From contig NC_014933.1 of the NCBI RefSeq assembly GCF_000186225.1, forward strand, positions 2,914,001 through 2,978,000: DNA of 64,000 bases. Reading direction: 5' to 3'. The notes below the pieces were generated by a model. That model was not told the origin of the DNA. It did no database searches and saw only the letters and a list, made by a program, of their open reading frames with translations. Origin of the DNA: Bacteroides helcogenes P 36-108 (GTDB taxonomy: Bacteria; Bacteroidota; Bacteroidia; Bacteroidales; Bacteroidaceae). The position numbers were made by a program, and so were the translations under genes. This document shows positions 8,514 to 17,819 of this stretch, one piece after another. Each line of letters begins with the position of its first letter. Within the stretch, counting starts at the first letter, position 1.

Positions 8514-8986
8514 CATTTCCAGAATACATAGAAAAACTGGCGGAAAGGCATGTCGATATACGCCATAATGAAAATAATGAGATACATTTCCTTTCATCGG
8601 AACGGGAGAAACATACTTCAATAGACAGTATACTCCATTATCCTGCAGTCATTATTGACCGCGGGTCTGGTTTCGGTTATAGCGGCGGTCCGGGAACATA
8701 CCAGAAGGAACGGGATTATTTGCTGCTCATTCTTGAACATGTATCCGATACCTCAGATTATGTGCAGATAGAACATGCCCTTGACAAATGCGAACGTCTT
8801 CTTGACGAAGTTCTGAACCGGATACTTGAAGATAAGAAGAAAATGAGACAATGGTTGACTTTCTCCCTTGAAGATGTGGAAGCTGACTATATAGTGAATA
8901 ATGACAACCAGCTTTATGGAGTGGCGGCTTCCATCCGGTTATCTATTCCTTACAAAGCATTTAACTGTCACAAAAAATTCTTGTAA
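8510..8986 (+). CDS. Hypothetical phage neck or tail-completion protein
   Basis: A 158-residue alpha/beta protein: MTFPEYIEKLAERHVDIRHN, then a Gly-rich loop (DRGSGFGYSGGPGTYQKERD), a helix-rich middle, and C-terminal strands with VAASIRLSIPYK. The size and the ending with a beta hairpin fit small phage completion or terminator proteins; I cannot assign a family. Coupled upstream by ATGA; the tail-fibre ATG begins one base after its stop. Confidence 0.5.
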   Translation: MTFPEYIEKLAERHVDIRHNENNEIHFLSSEREKHTSIDSILHYPAVIIDRGSGFGYSGGPGTYQKERDYLLLILEHVSDTSDYVQIEHALDKCERLLDEVLNRILEDKKKMRQWLTFSLEDVEADYIVNNDNQLYGVAASIRLSIPYKAFNCHKKFL

Positions 8987-8987
8987 C

Positions 8988-11900
8988 ATGGCAGATACAA
9001 TTGACATACTTAAAGAATTAGCCCGGAAAATACGATATGCCACTTTGGAAGGGGAGAATAGCGGGGAACGTGTAGGACGGACATTGATAGGTATTCTAAA
9101 CCTGATATCTCAGTTGTCTCGGAAAGAACTGGAGACAGTTTTCCTTCGTAAAGACAAGAATGACCGCACCGATCACTCTTTGGAAATAGGCGGTAACCTT
9201 ACTGTAGAGGGATTGCTGAAGGCATTGGACGGTATCTCTGTTGGTGACAAGGGCTCCATCACTTCGGATGGCATCGCCACGCTCCAGATATTGAAGGCTT
9301 TGGTCATGGCTGAGGTGAAAGCCCTGAGCGTTTCCGGGGCTGCGTCTGTCGGCTCATTGGACTCGGAGGGTAATATCTCCACCGGTACGGACGTTTTGGC
9401 AAAAGGCACTGTTCATTCCCTGAATTCCGTCGTACAGGCTCTTTCCAGGACGCATGACCTGACTGTGGAGCAAACCGCCGACATCATGCACCAGATCATC
9501 CATGAATACATATCTTCGAATAAGTTCGTATCGGGCTTTCTGGGCGAGGGCTTTAAAGTTTGGAAGGATGATGCAGGGCTATGGCATGGCGAGTTGGATA
9601 TGCTCACCGTGCGCAAGGTATTTACGGTATTCGAGCTCATGGTTCAGAAGGTGGTCCATCAGGGTGGCATGGCTATCCGTTCGGCTGCCGGCGGCAAGAT
9701 TACCAAGGTTACCGATGGCGGCAGCTATTGGCGTTGTGAGCATGACAGTACCGATGATTTCGTAGCCAATGACCAAGTGCTATGCCAAGTGTTTACGGGC
9801 ACGAAGATGAAGCGTTACTGGCGGCTTGTGACCTCTGCCGGGGCGGGCTATTTTAATTTATCAAAAACAGACTGTGAGGCAGGAAGTGCAATTCCGGAAG
9901 CAGGCGACGATGTAGCGGTATTAGGCAACAGGAGCAATACCGCACGGCAGAAAGCGCAGATAGATTGCGCGGTGGGTGTTGACGCTCCCTATCGTGACGA
10001 TTATGCCGGCATCAACTCATATAGCCTTTCCGGTAAGCTTGTTACCCGTACGGGCAACCTTACCGGTATTACGGATGATGACTTCGGCCCGTTGTCCGGT
10101 TCAGGTCTTTACGGCAGGAATGTTTATCTGAAGGGAGTTTTCCGTCTTCTGTCGGGTAAGACGGTGGATGGTGCTTTGGAGGAAATTAAAAGGCAGAGTG
10201 ATGCTGCCAGGGATTCTGCCGATGCGTCTGCCCGGTCTGTTGCAGTCATCAGAACGGAACTTTCTGCAGTTCCCGGCAAAATCAAGGCAGCCGTCAATGA
10301 AACAAAACTCTACGCGGATCAGAGCGCGGCCAATAAAGCGAATGCCGCGTTGGAGGTCGCTAAATCATATACCAATTCGGAGATAAGTGTCATTAATGGG
10401 AAGATCGATCTCAAGGTGTCAAAGAGTGATTTCAACTCGCTGGGTACACGTGTTTCCTCCTGTGAGAGCCGCATAACACAGACAGAAAACTCCATCCGGT
10501 TGAAGGCTGACCAGTCCACAGTCAACGGTATTCACAGCCGCCTTCAGTCAGCGGAAGCAAAAATAACTCCCGATGCCATAAAACTTACTGTGAAAAGCCA
10601 GACAGAGGCAATTGCGGCCAGTGCCGCCAAGCGTACGGAAGTCTGGATTGACGCCAGGGGATTGGATCAGAGCAAATATTATCCAGTGACGATAAATCTA
10701 AGTGTCGGCATACCCATGTACACCATTACGGTTGACCGTGTATTGGACGTCAACCGTGGTAAGCCCTCATGGAGCACGCATCCGGGTGGTTTCAGTGTAT
10801 TATGCCGGTGGAGGACGAACGCTTCGGGATGGGGAACCATCGGTGTTCAGAGGATAATACTTGACTACACCTATGCCCATTGCAGTGTATTGCCTGCGGG
10901 CAGTATCGGCCAGTTGACATATGGAAGCTTGGAATACATCTATGTTCGTGGCGGCTCCATGTATCACGTGATGGCCGAAGGCGCTACGGACACTAATATC
11001 AGCCTGCATACTTCGGCATATACATGGAGCAGCGGGCAGTATTCCCAGAAGCTTGATATACTGACCGCTGTCGATGCTCCTGTTCCCGATCTAAGTCAAC
11101 GTCCAACTGTTGATGAAATCAAATCTCAGTTTACAATAGACACCGGTGGCATATCCATGCTTGGCAAGAAAATATCTCTTGCCGGCATGGTGACTTTCTC
11201 GTCGTTTGACACCTCTGCACAAGCTGTCATCAACGGGAAGGCTACTCCTGCTCAGGTGGCTGCGGCCAAGAGTGAGGCCATCAGTGCGGCTTCTTCCGAT
11301 GCCACAACGAAGGCTAACAGTGCCAAGAGTGCCGCCATCTCTGCCGCTGCTTCCGATGCGAGCAATAAAGCAAACAACGCTCTCAATGGCGCGAAGGGAT
11401 ATACCGACCAGCTAAAGACTACCATCATCGACGGCGACTATATTAAGACTACCCTGATCAGGGCAGGTTCCATAACGGCCGATAAGATAATGGTAGGCAG
11501 TATAACCGGTGACAGGATAATGGCCGGCAGCATAACGGCTGACAAACTCAAGGCGGGCAGCATAACGGCCGATAAGATAAACGTCAGTTCCGTCCAGTCT
11601 GCTGTTGTCACTGCGGAGAAAATTGCCGCACTTTCCATTACTACAGGGAATCTGACCGTAACTACCGGTGCAAAGATTGGCGGATGGGCTATTGAAGGTA
11701 ATGCCCTGAAAATAACACAGGCTGCCGGAGCCAAAATTCTCGTAGAGCCCAGTGGCACACGTTTTTTAAGGATAAACGACGAGACGGCAAAATTGATGTC
11801 TGTCCGTGCCGATGGTGTCACGGGTATATATATCTATACGCAAGATACTGCCGGAAAGTGTCTGATGACTATTGCCCAGACGGGTGGCAAAGCCATCGAA

Positions 11901-12275
11901 AGCTACGGTAACTGCATATTTACCGCCCGTACCGGTGAGCTTATTGATTTCATCGGCTCTACCCGTATCGGCGGCTTGAGCGTAAAGGCAGTACGGACAA
12001 GCAGCTTTTATACGTGTAGCAATGATGATACCTGGATTACGTGTACCAATAGCTCGCATATAAATATTACCCTGCCTGCCTCGCCCACACCCGGAAAGGT
12101 GATTTATATAAAGAAAGACAGCGGTGGGGGTGTGGGCATCAGAGGTAATGGCAAGTCGATCCGTTGTAACCAGGATTACCGCACAGAGATTTATATTCCC
12201 GGCTTCAACATTGCAAGACTTGTCTATGACGGTGCATATTGGCAGGCCATGTGCTCCTGGTGGACGGATTCTTAA
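8988..12275 (+). CDS. Long phage tail fibre / receptor-binding protein
   Basis: A 1095-residue protein. An in-frame extension to 8901 overlaps the previous gene; the ATG at 8988 (MADTIDILKEL) is the natural start. Layout: an N-terminal attachment region with short helices; Ser/Ala-rich trimeric coiled-coil-like stretches (about residues 400-470 and 750-810); a short run of repeats about residues 824-870 of the type AGSITADKI / VGSITGDRI / AGSITADKL, seen in phage tail-tip and fibre proteins; and a beta-rich C-terminus (about 950-1095) likely to bind the receptor. It would recognise the host surface. Two small genes follow closely and may be fibre-associated. Confidence 0.75.
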   Translation: MADTIDILKELARKIRYATLEGENSGERVGRTLIGILNLISQLSRKELETVFLRKDKNDRTDHSLEIGGNLTVEGLLKALDGISVGDKGSITSDGIATLQILKALVMAEVKALSVSGAASVGSLDSEGNISTGTDVLAKGTVHSLNSVVQALSRTHDLTVEQTADIMHQIIHEYISSNKFVSGFLGEGFKVWKDDAGLWHGELDMLTVRKVFTVFELMVQKVVHQGGMAIRSAAGGKITKVTDGGSYWRCEHDSTDDFVANDQVLCQVFTGTKMKRYWRLVTSAGAGYFNLSKTDCEAGSAIPEAGDDVAVLGNRSNTARQKAQIDCAVGVDAPYRDDYAGINSYSLSGKLVTRTGNLTGITDDDFGPLSGSGLYGRNVYLKGVFRLLSGKTVDGALEEIKRQSDAARDSADASARSVAVIRTELSAVPGKIKAAVNETKLYADQSAANKANAALEVAKSYTNSEISVINGKIDLKVSKSDFNSLGTRVSSCESRITQTENSIRLKADQSTVNGIHSRLQSAEAKITPDAIKLTVKSQTEAIAASAAKRTEVWIDARGLDQSKYYPVTINLSVGIPMYTITVDRVLDVNRGKPSWSTHPGGFSVLCRWRTNASGWGTIGVQRIILDYTYAHCSVLPAGSIGQLTYGSLEYIYVRGGSMYHVMAEGATDTNISLHTSAYTWSSGQYSQKLDILTAVDAPVPDLSQRPTVDEIKSQFTIDTGGISMLGKKISLAGMVTFSSFDTSAQAVINGKATPAQVAAAKSEAISAASSDATTKANSAKSAAISAAASDASNKANNALNGAKGYTDQLKTTIIDGDYIKTTLIRAGSITADKIMVGSITGDRIMAGSITADKLKAGSITADKINVSSVQSAVVTAEKIAALSITTGNLTVTTGAKIGGWAIEGNALKITQAAGAKILVEPSGTRFLRINDETAKLMSVRADGVTGIYIYTQDTAGKCLMTIAQTGGKAIESYGNCIFTARTGELIDFIGSTRIGGLSVKAVRTSSFYTCSNDDTWITCTNSSHINITLPASPTPGKVIYIKKDSGGGVGIRGNGKSIRCNQDYRTEIYIPGFNIARLVYDGAYWQAMCSWWTDS

Positions 12276-12301
12276 AATAATAACTGATAAATAATGTAAT
12301 A

Positions 12302-12583
12302 ATGAAGAAAATTGATTTTAGAACAGTGACGGTCAAGAAGATTGACGGTAGTATGGAAAAGGTTGACATGGACTATCAAGGTCTTGCCAACTATATCTAT
12401 AATGAGACAAAAGACCTTGGTGAGTTAGAAATGGCCCGGAGGCTGTACAAAACCGGGAGCCTGGAGCTGGATTCAAAAAGTGCTTCCGCCTTGAGAGTTT
12501 ATGTCGAACAAGCCTTCGGTGCAGTTGTGCATGAGGTTCTGTTTCCTGTCTTGGATGATATTATTAATAACTTAAAAAAATAA
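12302..12583 (+). CDS. Small hypothetical phage protein
   Basis: A 93-residue protein: two N-terminal strands (FRTVTVKKIDGSMEKVDMDY) followed by helices (LANYIYNETKDLGELEMARR; VYVEQAFGAVVHEVLFPVLD). Begins 26 bases after the fibre stop and 7 bases before the next gene. Similar size and position to small phage proteins following tail fibres in Bacteroides prophages; function unknown. Confidence 0.55.
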   Translation: MKKIDFRTVTVKKIDGSMEKVDMDYQGLANYIYNETKDLGELEMARRLYKTGSLELDSKSASALRVYVEQAFGAVVHEVLFPVLDDIINNLKK

Positions 12584-12590
12584 GAATATT

Positions 12591-12809
12591 ATGGAATTAG
12601 TAAAAGTGAACGAAACGGTCACCCGCAATTATGGAGGTGGTGGCAAGCAGACGGAAGAAGTGACAAGTATCAGCTACAACATTGTTGACAATGACAATGT
12701 AGTCGGCAGTGCGAGTATAGGCGATGGATATTTCAACATGAGTGTCAGTATGCCTGGAAACATGGCTGAGATAAAGAAAAAGATAGAGACTTTGCTTGTC
12801 ATGGAATGA
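12591..12809 (+). CDS. Small beta-rich hypothetical phage protein
   Basis: A 72-residue protein with a Gly-rich turn (NYGGGGKQTEE), strands (VTSISYNIVDNDNVVGSASI) and a short C-terminal helix (MAEIKKKIETLLVME). No membrane segment. Last gene before the hairpin at 12,817, so it closes the first structural transcript. Function unknown. Confidence 0.55.
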   Translation: MELVKVNETVTRNYGGGGKQTEEVTSISYNIVDNDNVVGSASIGDGYFNMSVSMPGNMAEIKKKIETLLVME

Positions 12810-12816
12810 AATAAAA

Positions 12817-12843
12817 CCCGCCCTGCTTTCACAGCAAGGCGGG
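12817..12843 (+). terminator. Terminator-like hairpin
   Basis: Stem CCCGCCCTGCT / AGCAAGGCGGG with one mismatch and a short TTCAC loop, eight bases after the stop of the small beta-rich gene. No T tract follows. It separates the fibre transcript from the lysozyme gene. A second, weaker hairpin (TTTAGATG / CATCTAAA) lies at 12,867-12,893. Confidence 0.6.
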
Positions 12844-12921
12844 CGCATGACTTTTAACACGTGAGATTTAGATGGATTATTAATTCATCTAAAATATAAC
12901 ACTTAATATCTGATTGAAAGT

Positions 12922-13446
12922 ATGGCAAAAGCGGAAATTTTATTTAAAATAATTCGTAAATGGGAAGGCGGATGGAGTGATCACAAAAATGATAAAGGTG
13001 GTAAGACCAATATGGGGATCACTCTTGCCACTTGGAAATCTTGTGGCTATGATAAGGACGGTGATGGTGGTATTGATGAAAATGATCTGAGGTTAATTAC
13101 CCCTGAAGATGTATTTTATATTTTCAAAAAATTCTATTGGGACCGTTATAGGGCTGACTTCATACACAATCAGTCTGTAGCTAATATTTGTGTAGATTGG
13201 GTATGGGCATCCGGACGCCCTGGTATTACAGGTGTACAACAACTTCTGCAGATCAAAACGGATGGTATCGTTGGTTCCCAAACGATAGCCAGTATTAACT
13301 TGGCAAATCAAAGACAACTGTTTGAAAGAATCAAGGCAGAACGTATCTCTTTTATAGAAAATTTATGTGAGCGTGACCCGTCACAGTTGATATTCCGTAA
13401 GGGATGGCTCAACAGGATCAATGATTTCAAGTTTTCAGTTCGTTGA
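12922..13446 (+). CDS. GH108-type phage lysozyme (N-acetylmuramidase)
   Basis: A 174-residue protein. The N-terminus carries the glycoside hydrolase 108 signature: catalytic E15 in KWEGGWSDHKNDKGGKTNMG followed by IT. The middle part (YDKDGDGGIDENDLRLITPE) looks like a calcium-binding insertion. Residues about 105-170 match the peptidoglycan-binding domain usual in this family (GITGVQQLLQIKTDGIVGSQ). It has no signal peptide, so release depends on a holin; the candidate is at 2921. The gene stands alone between two terminators (12,817 and 13,474), inside the structural gene block. Confidence 0.88.
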   Translation: MAKAEILFKIIRKWEGGWSDHKNDKGGKTNMGITLATWKSCGYDKDGDGGIDENDLRLITPEDVFYIFKKFYWDRYRADFIHNQSVANICVDWVWASGRPGITGVQQLLQIKTDGIVGSQTIASINLANQRQLFERIKAERISFIENLCERDPSQLIFRKGWLNRINDFKFSVR

Positions 13447-13473
13447 ATTCTTGTCCTTTTCTTACATTCTTTC

Positions 13474-13510
13474 AGCCTTTAGTTTTGTTCTCGAAACTAA
13501 AGGCTTTTTT
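13474..13510 (+). terminator. Rho-independent terminator abutting the next start codon
   Basis: A perfect 12-bp stem (AGCCTTTAGTTT / AAACTAAAGGCT), an 8-base loop and a run of six T. The T run ends at 13,510 and the ATG of the next gene is at 13,511. It ends the lysozyme transcript, and any RNA reaching the tail genes must read through it. Confidence 0.85.
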
Positions 13511-14083
13511 ATGGAGAAAAATACAAATCAGGATAAACTGGTTCGCGCATCAGAGTTTAAAAAGAATGTGAGTACCTGGATGGATTCCATCATAAATACA
13601 TCAGTAGATATCCTTCATCTTAAGACTAACGGAACAAGTGAGCTAAACCGAAGTCTGGAAAAAAAAATGAGATATGCTGAAGGAGGTACTGAAAATGAAA
13701 TAGACCGTATTGCATTCAAATTCAAACAATACGGAGTATTTGTACACTATGGTGTAGGCCGTGGATATACTCGTATCAATGGTGTGGTAACCAGAGGTTA
13801 TAATCTTTATAACAAGAAAAAAAGAAAGTGGCGAAATGAAGATATGAAGGCTGCACTGGTAAAAAAAGGCTATTCTGATGCAGAACTTAAAAAACAAAAG
13901 TACAGGGCTGAATTGGGTACTTTCACAGTGCTTCGTAAACCTGTTGATTTCATAGACGGAGTAATTAACAGACACATTACCGAACTGGCTGATATCTCAG
14001 GGGAGTATTATGGGGACAAGGCCTTCAAAAAGATACTTGACACGTTCGATAAATTAAAAATCCAGAAATATGGCAAAAAGTAA
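13511..14083 (+). CDS. Phage protein before the tape measure, possible tail-completion protein
   Basis: A 190-residue protein from the ATG at 13,511. The open frame extends back to 13,421, but that part runs through the terminator and the lysozyme end, so it is not credible. The centre (IDRIAFKFKQYGVFVHYGVG, then RGYTR) matches a pattern I know from Bacteroides prophage proteins resembling HK97 gp10-like tail-completion factors. It is strongly basic at the C-terminus. It overlaps the tape-measure start by 14 bases, so its translation is coupled to the tail genes. Exact role uncertain. Confidence 0.55.
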   Translation: MEKNTNQDKLVRASEFKKNVSTWMDSIINTSVDILHLKTNGTSELNRSLEKKMRYAEGGTENEIDRIAFKFKQYGVFVHYGVGRGYTRINGVVTRGYNLYNKKKRKWRNEDMKAALVKKGYSDAELKKQKYRAELGTFTVLRKPVDFIDGVINRHITELADISGEYYGDKAFKKILDTFDKLKIQKYGKK

Positions 14084-17000
14084 ATCGGAGAAAAGAGGTA
14101 TTTATCTGTATATTGACGGTAAAGAAGTCGTCAATGATATCAATCACATAGAAAAAGAATGCCGACAGTTAACGCAGCAGCTAAAGACTATGACTATTGG
14201 TTCAGAAGAATACAATCGTACTATGGCGAAGATAAAGCATCTTCAGGGTATTCTGAAACAACACCGGCAAGAAATTAAAGGCATAACCTCCGAAACCCAA
14301 AAGGCCACATTAAGTGTTGGAAAAATGGTTGATTGGTTCAATCGCTTTGGCGGTATAATTCTTTCGGTTGTAGGATTGCTTACAGGCGTTAGTCTGGCGT
14401 TGCGCTCTATCCGTAACGAACGCAACAAGCTTGAAGAATCACAAGCCGGATTAAAAGCCTTAACAGGACTTGATGACGAGAATATCTCCTGGTTAACGGA
14501 ACAGGCGAAGACTCTTTCCACTACAATGACAAAGGAGGGATTGCGTGTCCGCCAGTCTGCCGCTGAAATCCTTGATGCATTCATGTTGGTCGGTTCAGCA
14601 AAACCTGAACTGCTTGGAGATAAAGAGGCATTGAAGCAGGTCACTGAGGAAGCTATGCGGTTACAGGCGGCAGCTAAGGACATAACACTGAATGAGGCTG
14701 TGGATTCCCTCACCTTATCACTCAACCAGTATGGGGCTGCGGCTGATCAGGCCGGAAAGTTTGCCAATGTATTGGCTGCCGGATCCCAGGCAGGATCTGC
14801 CAATATTGCCAGTCAGGCAAAGGCTATACGGAATGCGGGTACGGCTGCCGCTTCAGCTAATGTTCCCATAGAACAAACTGTCGGCTTGATTGAAACACTC
14901 GCCTATCGGGGTATCAAAGATGAAGTAGCGGGTACAGGACTGAAGAAATTCTTTCTGGTATTGCAAACAGGAGCAGATGAAACAAATCCTAAAATAGTCG
15001 GATTGGATAAAGCATTGGAAAATCTGAAAAATAAAAAGATGGATGCCGGTGCGATCAAGAAGATGTTCGGTGAAGAAGGATATAACACGGCTTCTGTAAT
15101 CTTGCAAAACACAGAAATGGTAAAGGATTACACGAAAGCCGTTACTGATACCAATGTTGCATATGAGCAATCTGCCATTAACAGTAATACGGCCCAGGCA
15201 AAACTGGAACAAGCCCGCAATAAGATGAAACAGGCCGCCATTGAGTTAGGGGAAAAACTGAACCCGGCCTTGGCTGTCAGCACCAATATGATGACAAAAC
15301 TCATCAAAATTCTACCAGGATTGATAGAATGGCTACAGAAATGGGGGGCATCAATTATAGCTCTCCTTATTCCTGTAGTTGCCTATATAGGCTGTCTCAA
15401 AATGTGGGCTTTGTATCAAACAGCTCTCAATAAAGTGACAACCATAGCGACAACACTTAAAATTGCATATGCTGCGGCTACAGCAAATGTTGCCGGCAAT
15501 CTAACGGGTGCTAATAAAATATTAGTTCTCTTTTCCGGGAATATGTCAAAATCTATAGCCTTGCAGAAAACAGCTACAGCGGTCGCTTATTTATTCGCTG
15601 CTGCCAAGGCTGTATTAACAGGCAATCTGAAAGCTGCTCGTGTGGCCATGCTTGCATTCAACGCTACTGTATCTACCAATTTTTATGTTGCTATAGCTGC
15701 TGCCATAGCTGCTGTGGCAGTTGCTATATACAAAGTTGCTATGCAGACGACTGAAGCAGAGAAAGCCGTAAGTGATTATCAAAAGCAGCTTGTTACCGAA
15801 CGTTCAGAACTAAACAAGTTGATTGATGCAGCACAGCGTGCCGGAGATGGGACAAAACGCCGTAGGGAACTGATTGACGAAATCAATATGAAATATGGCA
15901 AATATCTGACAAACCTACTGAACGAGTATTCTACACTCGAAGATATTAAACAAGCTTATCAAGAAATTAATATTGCCATGCAAGCCAATATTGCACAAAA
16001 AGTTTTGGATGAAAAAACAGAAGAGATCAGTCGTGATATGCTGGACAAGAAAATAGACAAAATGAACAAGGTTCGAAGCACGCTCTCCAATTTGTTTCCT
16101 TCTAATTTGACCAACGATATTACGCAGAAAATTGAAAAGGCGGTAAATCTGGCAATTAATAAAGGGCAGACTGCTCAACAGATTTCAATAGCTTTGGCAC
16201 AGAAAATTCGTCAGTTATACGGTGGTAACAAGGACTTTGAAGATAATCTTCGCAAGGGAATCACAGCATATGCAGATACAGTTATTAAAGAGGTTGCACG
16301 CATTAATAAGGTGAAAGAAGAACTGGCTGTATTCGTTCCGGGAGTGGGACAAACAAATAAATTGCCGGAAGTGGTTGTGACAGGAATAGCTCCTAAGAAA
16401 AATGACACAAACGGAAATGGGGATATTGAAAAAGAGTCTGAGAAGAAAAAACGCGTGAATAAAGAGTTGGAAAATATCGAAATCAGACACGGAGAAAGGA
16501 TTGCTTCCATAAAGAAGGAATATTTGAATGATGAACGGATGACTCAATCGGAATATGATAAGAAAATGCTTGATGCCGAGATCAAGTGCCTCAATGAAAA
16601 ATTGGCAGTGATAGGGATTGAAGAATCCAAACGTCAACAGATTGAGAATAGGATATTGGATATACGGTTAAAACTTTCACAGAAATTGCGTGAAATATTT
16701 GCTGATACGGATGAATTTGCAAAAAAGGCTTATGATAAAGAGGTTCAGGCTTTGAAAGAAAAAGAAACCGAAGAGATTGAGACTCTCAAGTTCGGTTTAG
16801 AACAAAAACTGATCAATGAGGTGGAATATCAACAAAGACTATTGGAGATTCAAAATAAATACGCCAAGAAAAGAGAGAAACTGCTGAGGGTAGATAAAAA
16901 AGAAATCAAAGATAAATATGATCAGAAATTATCCGATACACTCTTGAATGCTTACAAGGCCAAAAAGGGTAATCCACTTGATCAGAAAAGTTTTTTCCGG

Positions 17001-17819
17001 GAGATGATGACTTCCCTATCCGCAGCAGAGGCAGAATTGGCAAAGATGGATGAGAAAGATCCTGAATATTCTTCGATGTGCAAGTATGTTGATGGATTAC
17101 AAAAAGCACTTAAAGAGAAACTTGAGGCTCTAAAACTAATGCTGGAGGATATATCAATAGAGCTTGGTACGGCTATGGGTGAACTGTTGACCGGTGACCA
17201 GGAGGGTATGCGTGATGCACTGCGCAATACTCTTAACATGTTCTTGGACTTTATTGAGAAAGAGATGATAGCAGCGGTCGGCAGTGTGACAATCGCTGAG
17301 TTTATTCTCAACCCACTGGGGATATTTGCAAGCATAGGAAAGATACTTGCTATCAAAGCGGCATTTGCAGGAATTAAGTCTGCCATAGGTAACTTCTATG
17401 CGGGTGGTTATACCGGTCCCGGCAATTGGGACCAGCCGCAAGGTATTGTGCATAGCAATGAATTCGTGGCAAACCGTTTTGCTGTGGGAAATCCTAATTT
17501 GCGCCCTATTTTTGATGTAATTGATGTGGCTCAGCGTTCTGGCAACGTAGGTAATCTGACGGCGGATGATATAGCAGCCGTGGCAGGATCCGGAAAGGTT
17601 ATGCATAATGTTCCTGTCAAAACGGGCAATGTCAATGCCACAACTACCACCAATGATCCTGCGATGATGGCAGTGCTTATTGAATGCATACACGTTTTAC
17701 GTAAACTCAAGGTCCGTTTGGATGATCCGCTTCTGGCAGAAACATATATTACAGGAAAGGGAGGCATCAACCGGGCCCAGAAAGAGTATGATAAATTAAT
17801 AAAAAATGTTTCCAGATGA
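14070..17819 (+). CDS. Phage tail tape measure protein
   Basis: A 1249-residue protein. Residues about 90-330 match the TP901-type tape-measure core (WLTEQAKTLSTTMTKEGLRV; ANVLAAGSQAGSANIASQAK; GVKD-like GIKDEVAGTGLKKFF). Several hydrophobic segments lie at about 90-115 and 430-570 (for example FYVAIAAAIAAVAVAIYKVA), then a long charged coiled coil (about 690-1010) and a Gly-rich end (NFYAGGYTGPGNWDQPQGIV). It sets tail length and helps DNA entry; in siphophages such hydrophobic segments act at the membrane. Its stop overlaps the next ATG (ATGA). Confidence 0.88.
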   Translation: MAKSKSEKRGIYLYIDGKEVVNDINHIEKECRQLTQQLKTMTIGSEEYNRTMAKIKHLQGILKQHRQEIKGITSETQKATLSVGKMVDWFNRFGGIILSVVGLLTGVSLALRSIRNERNKLEESQAGLKALTGLDDENISWLTEQAKTLSTTMTKEGLRVRQSAAEILDAFMLVGSAKPELLGDKEALKQVTEEAMRLQAAAKDITLNEAVDSLTLSLNQYGAAADQAGKFANVLAAGSQAGSANIASQAKAIRNAGTAAASANVPIEQTVGLIETLAYRGIKDEVAGTGLKKFFLVLQTGADETNPKIVGLDKALENLKNKKMDAGAIKKMFGEEGYNTASVILQNTEMVKDYTKAVTDTNVAYEQSAINSNTAQAKLEQARNKMKQAAIELGEKLNPALAVSTNMMTKLIKILPGLIEWLQKWGASIIALLIPVVAYIGCLKMWALYQTALNKVTTIATTLKIAYAAATANVAGNLTGANKILVLFSGNMSKSIALQKTATAVAYLFAAAKAVLTGNLKAARVAMLAFNATVSTNFYVAIAAAIAAVAVAIYKVAMQTTEAEKAVSDYQKQLVTERSELNKLIDAAQRAGDGTKRRRELIDEINMKYGKYLTNLLNEYSTLEDIKQAYQEINIAMQANIAQKVLDEKTEEISRDMLDKKIDKMNKVRSTLSNLFPSNLTNDITQKIEKAVNLAINKGQTAQQISIALAQKIRQLYGGNKDFEDNLRKGITAYADTVIKEVARINKVKEELAVFVPGVGQTNKLPEVVVTGIAPKKNDTNGNGDIEKESEKKKRVNKELENIEIRHGERIASIKKEYLNDERMTQSEYDKKMLDAEIKCLNEKLAVIGIEESKRQQIENRILDIRLKLSQKLREIFADTDEFAKKAYDKEVQALKEKETEEIETLKFGLEQKLINEVEYQQRLLEIQNKYAKKREKLLRVDKKEIKDKYDQKLSDTLLNAYKAKKGNPLDQKSFFREMMTSLSAAEAELAKMDEKDPEYSSMCKYVDGLQKALKEKLEALKLMLEDISIELGTAMGELLTGDQEGMRDALRNTLNMFLDFIEKEMIAAVGSVTIAEFILNPLGIFASIGKILAIKAAFAGIKSAIGNFYAGGYTGPGNWDQPQGIVHSNEFVANRFAVGNPNLRPIFDVIDVAQRSGNVGNLTADDIAAVAGSGKVMHNVPVKTGNVNATTTTNDPAMMAVLIECIHVLRKLKVRLDDPLLAETYITGKGGINRAQKEYDKLIKNVSR

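Noticed and set aside
11461..11580. Short tandem repeats that might suggest CRISPR or microsatellite
   Set aside because: They encode the in-frame GSITADKI-type repeats of the tail fibre; no spacers or cas genes are present.
13421..13510. Upstream extension of the gene at 13,511
   Set aside because: It would translate through the lysozyme end and a terminator hairpin; the ATG directly after the T run is more credible.
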